Source: Vitellaria paradoxa (Eukaryota; Streptophyta; Magnoliopsida; Ericales; Sapotaceae). From it: 64,000 nucleotides of DNA. The notes beneath the pieces were generated by a model. That model did not search any database. It was not told where the DNA came from and worked only from the letters and a program-made list of their open reading frames with translations. Shown piece by piece: positions 1 to 10,200 of the stretch. Position numbers and translations under genes: made by a program. The stretch covers positions 46,188,626-46,252,625 of the forward strand of contig CM034242.1 of NCBI GenBank assembly GCA_019916065.1, written 5' to 3'. How positions within the stretch are numbered: position 1 is the stretch's first letter; the number at the start of each line of letters is the position of its first letter.

Positions 1-814
1 TGCCTCCACAGTTATCGCATTTCTTGTTGCCTCGTCCAAAACCTTGGCTACTGTCACGAGTACCACCACGAGAACCACGAGATCCAACACGAGAACCTCG
101 ACCACCAGAGCCGCTAATGAGAGCAGCAGAATCTGACCCACCAGAGGGGATTAGTTGAGAATGATAGCCCAAGAAAGAACGGTGAAGACGAGAATAAGCA
201 TTGGCCATAGAAGGGATAGTTTCTCCTGCTAAAAGATTATCCTTGTAACTACGAAGATTATCATTAAGGCCGACAAGAAGCAGAACTATCATAAGTTCAT
301 CCCATTGGCGAATCATCTCAGCCTTGGTCTCTAGAAAGGGGCGAAACTGGAGAAGAGGATCTCCCAAAGATTTGAGATTACTATAATATTCAGACAATGA
401 TTAATTACCTTGGCGAAAAGTGAAAAATTTTTCATATGCCTCAAAGACCTCTGAAACATTACTCTTTTGAGAGAACGAATTTGCCAGTAAATCCCATATA
501 GCTTTAGAAGAATTACATAAAGCAACTATACGAAAAATCGATGGCTCCAGACTATGCCAGATCCAACTCATAACAACAGCATCCGAAGCCCGCTATTGTG
601 CATATAAAGGAGACTTGGAATCAGGAGAAGGATCTGTAATATGATTTTCCAATTGTCGTCCAATCAAGAAAACCTGAACAGCATGTGACCATGTTAAATA
701 ATTTGTACCATTCAACTTTTCACATGAGATGGACTTTGGAAGACTATCAGCTGGGATGGTAGGCTCAATAAAGGAAGTTCCAGAATCTGCATTTTTAATT
801 TCATTTGAGGCCAT
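1..814 (-). pseudogene. copia gag fragment (UBN2-type), broken by stops
   Basis: From the Met at 814 the translation opens MASNEIKNAD and contains the copia gag signature KLNGTNYLTWSHAV, followed by a tract with SWIWHSLEPS and KAIWDLL, then a Gly/Arg/Ser-rich stretch and the first half of a CCHC knuckle (CDNCGG). Gag forms the virus-like particle and the knuckle binds RNA. At least two in-frame stops interrupt it: a TAG after LYAQ near 590 and a TAA in the segment after FRQGN near 405. It therefore cannot make full-length Gag. The 3' end is cut by the window edge. Confidence 0.75.
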
Positions 815-841
815 CTCTAATAACTTCAAGCCAAACAAGCC

Positions 842-1741
842 TTAAGGCTATAATGAATTCTGCCCTAGAAGAGTAGCAAGGCACCCATAGTGTGGACCAA
901 GCAAGGATCAACTAGAAATTAAAGCCAACATCGACGACCAATGTCAGTGACCGAACGGAACCCAACTCGCGACCAACACCTGATGACCGACGACCGACCA
1001 AAACAAGAGATCAACACAGACCGAGCAAGAATTTGAAGCCAACGTCGGCGACCGAACAGAACCCAACTCTTGATCAACAACCAACGACCGTCGGAGCAAG
1101 AACTAGCGAGCTTAGGTCATCTGGGCAACGACGTCTAGGCGATGAAACCTGTTCGAGCAAGGCACCAACGACCAACAAGAATCACAGGAGCTTCTGATGC
1201 GGAACAACAATTGAAAGTAAAGAAAGAATAGAGAGAAAGCAAGAGCAAGAAGAAAGTGGAGAAGAAGAGAAGAAGAATTAGAAGAAAAGAGGGGAAAGAA
1301 AAACACAGCCACCAATATTATTTAATCAATCAATCCTCTTCTGTTAACCCTAATTAGAGTTTAAATAGAAAACACCATGGGCCTAACACAAAATGCCTAA
1401 AATAAAATAAACCGATACTAAAATAGCCCAAAAACAAATGGGTCCAAATAAACTCTAATAATATAAACTCATTATTAATAAAGCCCAAAACAAATGGGCC
1501 CAAATAATAAATAAAATAATAATAATAATAAAAGAAATAAAAATCTAGATGATGTCCTCATCAGCTTCTTTCTTAAGAAACCATCATCTGACATCAACAA
1601 CGTCAATCGGAATCAACGAGGATCAATTGACATCAACATGAACCGATTGGAATAGGAACCAATCAGCGACAAGGACCTATCTAGCGCCGACAGCAAACCC
1701 TAGCTGCGATGGTCAGTTTTTTTTTAAAGAATAATGAATCT
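842..1741 (-). other. Copia untranslated leader
   Basis: Roughly 900 bp between primer-binding site and gag. It contains imperfect repeats of a gaccaac/gaccgac-rich motif (about 895-1100) and an AT-rich half near 1320-1560. Small open frames here show no family resemblance and I treat them as chance. Confidence 0.5.
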
Positions 1742-1755
1742 GCTTTGATACCAAG

Positions 1756-1889
1756 TTGAATAATATCAGAGTAAATTGAAGAGTTACAACCAAAATAGGA
1801 AATAAGTCTCCTAATCAAATTAGGATATACACACTTTAGGAAATATAATTAAATCCTAACTATTATAGAATATTTCAAGAATCCTAACA
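1756..1889 (-). repeat. 5' LTR of the left copia element
   Basis: On the minus strand the block starts TGTTAGGATTC and ends ATTATTCA, about 134 bp, directly before the tRNA primer-binding site. TG...CA ends and the adjacent primer site define it. The partner LTR is outside the window. Confidence 0.6.
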
Positions 1890-2336
1890 AAAACCAACTA
1901 AGCTACTCGAGACTCGTGCGAGTTCAATTCGGTTATATGTTCATTCAAGCTCGACTTGAAATATAAAGGACCTAAACCTAAACCACAACTTTAAGCTTGT
2001 GATATTATTGAACCAAACTAGAGTTTGACTCAATGAACTAATACTTGATAAATATAGTGTAAAATATCGAACTATTCAATAAGAAGATTGCTCGAGTTCA
2101 ACTCAAAAGATAAACAAATTGATCCCAAACCAATTTTTTTAGCTCATTAAACTAATTCAAACACCGAACTACTCAGCTTGATTTGGTTCATTTACACCCT
2201 TAACTAAAGTGGCGAATTAAAAACACAGAAATATATAAAGAGAGAGAAGACACAACACACACATACTTCAAAACTCTAGAATCCATCCCCCTCAAAGTCA
2301 ACCTCCTCGCATCCACACACTTCCAGTTGGACTTGA
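1890..2336. other. AT-rich non-coding stretch
   Basis: I see no gene or defined repeat here. It ends in a short purine-rich region near 2240-2290 that could be the internal part of the LTR-like element to its right. Confidence 0.4.
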
Positions 2337-2590
2337 CTCTAATACCACTTGTAATAACCTAATCCAAATGCTATGACATTGGCCGCTTTAAGCTTTCGCC
2401 TGTGTACGGTTTTAAAAAGTCACATACCAAGTAGGTCTAAGCTACACATACATGGCACAATACCCAGGCCTTCCCATGCGATGTGGGACATAGTATGTGG
2501 ATTGTGCCATAGAGTAACACAAGCTCCACAAGAAGCATATAAAAAATTAGAGTCAAAATGCGAGAGGATATAAGAGAGAGAGTGCTAGGG
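2337..2590 (-). repeat. LTR/TRIM-like remnant with primer-binding site
   Basis: The plus-strand motif ctctaataccacttgtaataa reads on the minus strand as TTACA followed by AGTGGTATTAGAG, a degenerate Met-tRNA primer-binding site next to an LTR end. The adjoining 2353-2590 block contains cgatgtgggac, a motif seen in many small plant LTR elements. No second LTR or coding sequence is visible. The outer boundary is approximate. Confidence 0.45.
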
Positions 2591-2654
2591 ATGAGAAGTG
2601 GGGTAAACCTCTTCAACTTATTCTTTGATTTTTTATTCAATTCAAGGATCATCA

Positions 2655-2672
2655 CCCCCTCCCCCCCCCCCC
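2655..2672. repeat. Poly-C tract
   Basis: Run of 18 C (interrupted by one T at its left) followed by A7. Simple repeat. Confidence 0.8.
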
Positions 2673-2960
2673 AAAAAAATAATAAATAAATCAAAAAAGG
2701 CCAATTGTTGCACAGACACTCCACAGAAGCTATTCAACTGATTACTCTACATTGGATTGGCTCAATTTTGTCAATTCACAATTGAAACAGGTTGATGGTT
2801 GGTCTAGTTCTTATACTTCTGTAATTGTGTGGACACGTACATGTAGGCTAGAATTCCCAACCAAAAAAAGAAAAAGAGAATGAAAAAATTGTTTGTAACA
2901 CCGTCCAGAGGGATTAAGAGCATCTACATAAGCTTCTTTAAACCCCTCCTCTTCTCTAAA

Positions 2961-2962
<2 letters not shown>

Positions 2963-2995
<33 letters not shown>
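2963..2995. repeat. (GA)n microsatellite
   Basis: About 16 perfect GA units. Simple repeat in non-coding DNA. Confidence 0.95.
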
Positions 2996-2997
<2 letters not shown>

Positions 2998-4120
2998 CAA
3001 AAATAGGGCTACATCAACATCTGTACATCCTCTCTATTTTAGAGAAGTGCTAACACTATAATATTATCCATTGTAGATAACAGTTTAAAGAACCTGATGG
3101 ATAGTGCTGTTGAATACATAATATGTAAAATATAAAAAAAAAAAAAAAAGAAAAGAAAAAGTCTCTTTTTATAGTATTTTATAGAATCTGTTAAGAGGAG
3201 ATGATGTGAATGCTCTAAGATCCCTAGATCAGCAAGATTGATATGAGGCCTGTTCCATATCGCTTTAATTAGAAGTATATCAAACTGCTAGTCTGAGAAA
3301 ACAAAATAATTTATGCACCATATAAAATGCATTGGAACCCTGTCAACAGTCAGTCCCACTCTTTTGACTTATTTTATTTCCATGCACTATCTAAAGATTA
3401 CTTGAAGTTTCGGTTAGAGCTTGTTCATGAATATCAGTTTCAGGGGCCACAAGTTCAAGTACGAAAAAGCGAAACTTCCATTAGACAATGTTCTGAAGGC
3501 TTGAAGCAAAAATGCAGGTCTCTGTTCCACTTCTGAGCTAACAAAAAACAGGTTACACGTGGTCCATGGAAAAAATGAATTTTAACAATACTCAGTTTTT
3601 CTCCCCTTCGAAAAAGAAAAATGCAAAATCAACTGATCAGCCCCTGCAATGTCATCTACAAGACTACAATACAAGGCCCACAGCTGTTCAACAAAAAATA
3701 AAAGAAAAATAAAAGAAAACAAAGGATCCCAGTGTTTATCAGATGGAAAAATCAAGTTCCAAAAGAGAAAGGGTTCTTATAAAAATTATCAACATGCTCA
3801 TCCTCATTTCCATGAGCAAGGAGGTATCCAACACACCTATCAATGTTAACCAATTAGATCTTGGGTCCACTGGTTTTGGATCAAGTGGTACTTCTTTAGA
3901 CACTTCTTTTCCCCTTACAGTGGAAGGTTCAATCATAACTGGATTCGGTAACTCCAACCAATTTAGGTCAAGAATGGAGGCAGATAAAACATGATCATTG
4001 TTGAGATAAAATAAACCAACATAAATATAAAATTGTCTCCCTTTCTAATAGCTTTTAAGTTTTTAGTGAGATGACAACTAACAGTCTAACATGATATACA
4101 ATACTAAAAATGGAAAATAA
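2996..4120. other. Non-coding stretch left of ARI exon 7
   Basis: If the ARI gene continues left of the window this is its intron 7. It holds A-rich runs near 3133-3160 and two overlapping open frames at 3739-3994 on opposite strands, neither resembling a known family or an ARI exon. I looked for the ARI RING2 exon (its C-rich pattern) and did not find it here. Confidence 0.45.
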
Positions 4121-4121
4121 C

Positions 4122-4255
4122 AAAATGTCACCGTGGTCTTAACTTCACAGGGCATTAATAGAAATAGATAGCTTTCAAACTATCACTCTAGAGTGAACAA
4201 CGATAGCGATGATGCAATCGCAATGGCAACAATATTAAGACAATGATATACAAGA
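4122..4255 (+). repeat. Direct repeat, copy A (ARI intron 7)
   Basis: Shares a nearly identical core (from ggcattaatagaaatagata through the following ttcaaactatcactcta) and flanking similarity with copy B at 4670-4800, same orientation. The two copies bracket ARI exons 6 and 7. Confidence 0.85.
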
Positions 4256-4275
4256 CTGAAAATGATATACTATAC

Positions 4276-7200
4276 CAATTCATATTTTCTGATTCGGCAC
4301 TATTCTTCAAAATCCACTTTGCTACAGTGCCACAATCAACTGGCCTGTGAGCTTCCTCAGTACACTGCAAGCACAAAGACGTGTCATAAAAAATGGTAGC
4401 AAATTGATCAAGGATGCTAGGAGAATGGTGCACGATTTTTGAAAAGAGAAAAATAGAACATAGAAAGCATTAAAAAAAAAATTAAAGACAAATCAAGGGT
4501 ACTCACATTCCAGCAAAAGCTGTACGAGCAGTGGCAACTAACATCGTAGCTTCCACTACCAACAATAAAATCCACAGCATAATCACAGCCTGGGGCAGGA
4601 CACCATTTGGTCTACAGAGTGAACCGTTAAAAAGGATTTATATTTAGAAGGTAGAGAAACATGGAAAATACCCTAATGCCACCATGGTCTTAACTTTATA
4701 AGGCATTAATAGAAATAGATAGCTTTCAAACTATCACTCTAGGATGAACAACAATGGTGATGATGCAATCGCAATGACAATAATATGACAATAATATCAG
4801 CACAAATCATTAGTCTGAAGATAACAGTTTACAAAAGAAAAGCTTCAGAAATTAAGGAATAGTGAAAGCAGCGAAATTGAAGCACTGAAATATTCAAGGT
4901 CAACCCCCGACCGCTTCTCGAAGAACAAAATAAATAATAAGAACAATAATAGTTAAGGCTGAAGGATTGCTCCTAAATCCCACTGTTGAAAGATTCAAAC
5001 AAAAATCTTAAAAAGCTCAGCACTTTCTGACCAAACTTCCAAGTCTTCCTTCAAGCAAAGCATGTAAGATGTGAAACAAATTAGAGAGTCTGTTTTATAT
5101 GCACCTTATTCAATATGAAACTTTATTTAACTATCAAACCATAAAACTTATACAATTAAAAAAATTCAAAAGAAATGTCACTGGATCAACTAACATGCCA
5201 AAGGGAAGAATGAAAAAAATTAACTTTCCATTTTGTGAAACAGTCGTTTCTTCAGACAACTAAATCTGATAGAAACAATGGGCATTAACTAATCAAAAAA
5301 ATATAAGGCTTTGTTTAATGTTTTATTATCTTGGGCCAAATGGACATGTGTGTCAAGCAAAGCTTCATATTGGATTACCTTCCTGTTGTCCTCAATAAAT
5401 GATCTAAGGAAGTAACGACTGTACTTCTTTTTATCATCTTCAGAAGCCAATAGGTTAATCATGTCTTGACCAATAGCAGCACTACAAGATGGATCAGGAC
5501 ATCGTAACATTAAACATCCTGGCCCATCATTTATGGATGTGCCAATATAACCTGCAATCAAGAAAATCAGAGAGAAAATGAAAACTAGAAATGGACCCAA
5601 AACTAGCAGAAGATTCAAAATGGCACATCCCCCTCATTAAAAGCGTATTATTCAATTTGCCAATCTATTTATGTCTCATTTTTGTTACAACGGTCAATGG
5701 CCGATAGGCTTGAAAAGCTTCAAAGAGATTTCTTGTGGGGCAGCATAGGAGATGGATTTAAATAACATCTGCTAAAGTCAAATTCAATGTGCTTACCAAT
5801 CCATAACGGAGGTATTGGTGTTCGGAAGCTAAAAGTCTTTAATGAGACTCTGTTAGAAAAATGGTCATGGAGATTTGCTAGCGAGAGAGAGAAATTATGG
5901 AGAAAGGTTGCGATAGCCAAATATGGTCTATCCTGGGTTGAATGGTCTATTCTTCTCATGGGTGGATGTTATGGCACCAGTCTATGGAGGAGCATTTGTA
6001 GAATGTGAGGAGCTTTCCAAAATAATATCTCCTTTGAAATAGGGAGGGGAGATAGAGTGAAATTGGGAGCTATGCATCACTTGGCAATTGTGTTTCGAGG
6101 AAATGTTCCCTCATATTTTTTATTCAGCAGGTGTCTGGGCGGTTACAGTGGGAGAGTATCTTTATGTGGAAGGTGGGATTACAATGCGGACTATTCGTTT
6201 TTGTAGATATCTTCAAGATTGGGAGGTTGAATATTCTTCTAAACTTCTAAAACTATCGTATTATAAAAAGGTTAGCGTAAGGAAGAACAATTAAGTGGAA
6301 AGTATCTAAATCAAGAATCTTTAATGTCAATTTTTCACAAAGCATTGGAGGGTAATAACTTTGGAGCTCATCCGGTGCTTGATCTGTGGAAAAGTTCATA
6401 CCATTGCTAATCTTGTTGTGCAGTTTCATCATAGTCAATTGCTTTTGTTTATGCAAAAAGGGTGGTGAGTCCATTAGCCACCTTTTTGGCCATTGCCCAA
6501 GGGTCAAGTAGTTTTGGGAGTTAGTTCTATCTTGTTTTGGAATGCAATGTGTTTCTCCAAAGGAGGATTAAACAGTTTTTTGAAGCTTGGTGGGACTACT
6601 ATTGTTGATAAAAGAAGAAGGAAAGCATGAAGAATTGTTCCTTTTTGTTCAGGGTGGCTTATTTGGGGGAACAGAATAGAAGAGTGTTTCAAGGTATTTT
6701 TTTTTTTTTTGAAAAAAATAAGTCAGATTTATTATAAGCATCAGAATGATGCTAATAGAAAGCTACAAGAAAGCAATTTTCTCCTACTCATTGCATGCTA
6801 GCAATAAAATATAGAAAGGAACAAAGGTCAATCTCTTTCCCCTCTTCTACCCAACTATACAAACAAGAAAGGAATAAGCTTTTGGCATGCAAAACAGTCC
6901 TCTCTATGTTATCAAATATCCGCCCGTTGCGCTCCTTCCAAATCATCCAAAAGAGACAAAAGGGAGCCAAATTCCATATCTTTTTCTTCCTCCTTCCCAG
7001 TGACTGTCCCCACCGAGCTAAAAGAAAACTTTTAAAATTTTCAAGAAAACACATTTGGACACCAAAACATGATAGGGTTAGACTCCATAGTTTAGTAGAC
7101 CAATTGCAATGAATGAACAGATGATGGTCGATTGATTCCTCTTGTCTATGACATAAAGGACATCTATTGACCAAGGAGTAACCCCTAAGTTTTAGATTAT

Positions 7201-10200
7201 CCATAGTCAAGATCCTCCCCCTCGCAGCACACCAAGAGAAGAAGATGACCCTTGTAGGAGCAGGAGTCTTCCAAAACTTCGTCCAAGGAAAAACATCCTT
7301 CTCCCCTCCCTGCAAGTATAGATTAAAGGACTTCACTGTGAAAGTATTATGCTTTGAATGCTTCCAAAGCATAGTGTCTGTTGTATCCTCAATCTGTAAT
7401 GAGTAAAGAAGCTCCAAAAGTAACCAAAAGCTGTCCAATTCCCAATCATTCATGCTTCTTCTCAGTTGCACATTCCAAACTCTATTTGAACCATAACCTG
7501 TGCTGTAGTCGGAAACCAAAGCATTCTTATCAATTGCAATGGCAAATATTTCAGGAAATAACTCTAAAAGACAGCCAACCCCCAACCATTTGTGTTTCCA
7601 GAACAATATCCTATCTCCCTTTCCCACCTTCCAAGATACACAGCTGTCAAAATTAGGCCAGTCCTTCTAATGTATTTCCATAGACTAGTACCAAAAGAAA
7701 AATGACCATCTGTTGTAGACCAACCTCCTATCTCCTTACCATATTTGATCTCAATCACTCTTTTCCAGAGACTAGTATCTTCATGCACAAATCTCCAAAG
7801 CCATTTCTCCATCAATGCTTCATTATGCAATTTCAACTGTCGAATGCCAGTTCCACCCGACTTAATAGGCTTGCAAACAACACTCCAGTCCACTAGGTTA
7901 TGTTTGAAAACTCCTTCGCTCCTTCCCCAAAGAAAATTTCGTTGTAATCTTTCCAGTTCCTTTAAAACAGTAATGGGGGCAGGAAAGAGTGAAAAGAAAT
8001 AAGTGGGAAGACTTGAGAGGACACTCTTAATCAAGGTGATACTTGCACCAGTTGATAGGTAGTTCATTTTCCACTCAGCCAATCTATTCCTGCACCTTTT
8101 CAGCACTAGTTCCCATACCTGTTTGGACTTGATTTTTGCTCCCAAAGGCATACCCAAATATACTATGGGGAGGGAACCTATTTTACAACCTAAAACTGCT
8201 GCCAGATCGTCCAAATTTGCACTAGGTCCCACTGGCAAAATCTCAGACTTGCTGAGATTGATTTTTAGTCCTGTGACAGCCTCAAATCCCAGCAGTATAC
8301 AATGTAGATGGCCTAGTTGCAATAAATCTGCTCCACAGAAAACAATTGAATCATCTGCAAACAGAAGGTGAGAAATACTGAGGGTGTGAGTGCTGGAAAC
8401 TGCTATGAACCCTTCTATGAATCCTGCCTGTTCTGCCTTTTGCATCATCTTGCTGAAAACTTCCATTACTAGGATAAAAAGAAAAGGTGATAGGGGATCA
8501 CCTTGTTTTAATCCTCTTGAGGATGCAAAAAAACCTTCAGGAGAACCATTGATCAATATAGAAAAACTAGCAGTTGAAATGCACCATTCAATCCATTTGC
8601 ACCATCTATCTCCAAATCCCATTTTTCTCAGCAAGTAACTCAGAAAATTCCAGTTGACATGATCAAAGACCTTCTCAACATCCAATTTGCAAATTATTCC
8701 AGATTTTTTGCTCTTTATTTTGGAGTTTAAAACCTCATTGGCAACAAGGATAGCATCCATAATCTGTCTTCCCCCGACAAAAGCATGCTGAGAAACTGAA
8801 ATAAGTTTATCCATTACCTGTTTCAGTCTGCTTGCTAGGACCTTTGAGATTATCTTGTAAACTGCTCCCACCAAGCTGATTGGCCCATAATCTTTTATCT
8901 CCACTGCTCCAACCTTTTTGGGAATTAATGTAATGAAAGTGGAATTCAAACTACGAACAAATCTGCAGCTCTGATGGAATTCAGTAAAAACTGACATCAA
9001 ATCTTCCTTAAAGATGCTCCAACAGTGTTGAAAAAAAGCTATAGTCCAGCCATCTTGACCAGGGGCTTTGTCTCCACTTAGGTCCATAAGAGCTTGAAAT
9101 ACCTCAATTTCAATAAAAGGAGCTTCCATGTATGCTGTAGTTTGAAGACTGATCTGGGAAAATTCCAAGTTATTCACCTGAATAACTCCAGTATTCTTCT
9201 TCTGTGAACAGCTTTTGATAGAAATCCACTATGCTCTGTTTGATCACCCCTTTGTCATCTGTTAGCTCCCCATTAACTTGCAATTTATCAATCCAATTTC
9301 TCCTTTTGTTAGCAGATGCCATTTTGTGAAAGAACTTTGTATTTCGATCTCCTTCTTTGAGCCATTTGATCCTGGATTTTTGTCTCCAGCTGATTTCTTC
9401 TATTTTGATTAGATTGTTTAATTTCTGTATCTTGGACTGTCTTAGACTTCTCCCTTGAGCTAAAAGGCACTCTTCTTCATCCATCGAGTCCAAATTTTGA
9501 ATTTCTTTTTCCAATTGAACTTTCTGCTACTCAAGTCTTCCGAAGACTTCAATGTTCCATTGCTTCAAGTCTGATTTGAGGTTTTTTAGTTTTTGCATTA
9601 GCCTGTAGCTTGCAGTCCCATCAAAATTGTAATTGCTCCACCAAGAAGCAATCATTTCCTTGAATCCTTCTACCTGCAACCACATGTTCTCGAACCTGAG
9701 AGGTTTGGGTCCTCCTTTTATTCCTCCCCCATCCAACATAAAAGGAAAGTGATCGGAGACTAGCCTAGGTAAAGTTTTCTGCAGAACCGTAGGAAATAAG
9801 TCCTCCCAGTCAGAAGAAACTAAGAATCTGTTGATCCTTGACTTACTGATACTGTTGCTCCATGTATATCTGCTTCCTCCTAGGGGCAAGTCAATACCTT
9901 GCAACTTTTCAATAAAGTTTGAAAAGATTTCCACTTGCCTTGTTCTTACTTTGCAACCCCATTTATCCTCAATACCTTTAACCATATTGAAATCTCCCCC
10001 CCAAACACCATGGTCGATTCCATCTGAAAACAGCTGCTCCCATTTCTTCAAGAAATTCAGTTTTCAGTGTCTTATCAACTGGTCCATAGACTCCAGTGAA
10101 AGTCCAAGAAATATCCTCCTCTAAATGCTGAAACAAACAAGAAATAGAGAATGACCCAATCTCAGATTCCAGAACTTGCAGCTTCCTACTGTCCCACATT

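Larger units (their letters stand above)
1..1889 (-). mobile_element. 5' part of a Ty1-copia retrotransposon
   Basis: Read on the minus strand this runs LTR, primer-binding site, long leader, gag, and then leaves the window inside gag at the zinc knuckle (CDNCGG at positions 1-35). The primer-binding site is the complement of gctttgatacca near 1742-1754 and is of the initiator-Met tRNA type common in plant copia elements. The short LTR suggests an Ale/Retrofit-like lineage, which is inference. The leader between primer site and gag is about 900 bp, long for such elements. Protease, integrase and RT would lie left of the window, so completeness and the target duplication cannot be judged. Confidence 0.8.

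Noticed and set aside
1112..1315. 67-codon hydrophobic frame in the copia leader
   Set aside because: Low-complexity antisense of GA-rich sequence; not like a known accessory protein.
3739..3994. Overlapping open frames on both strands left of ARI exon 7
   Set aside because: No family resemblance and no splice consistency with the ARI gene; the strands shadow each other.
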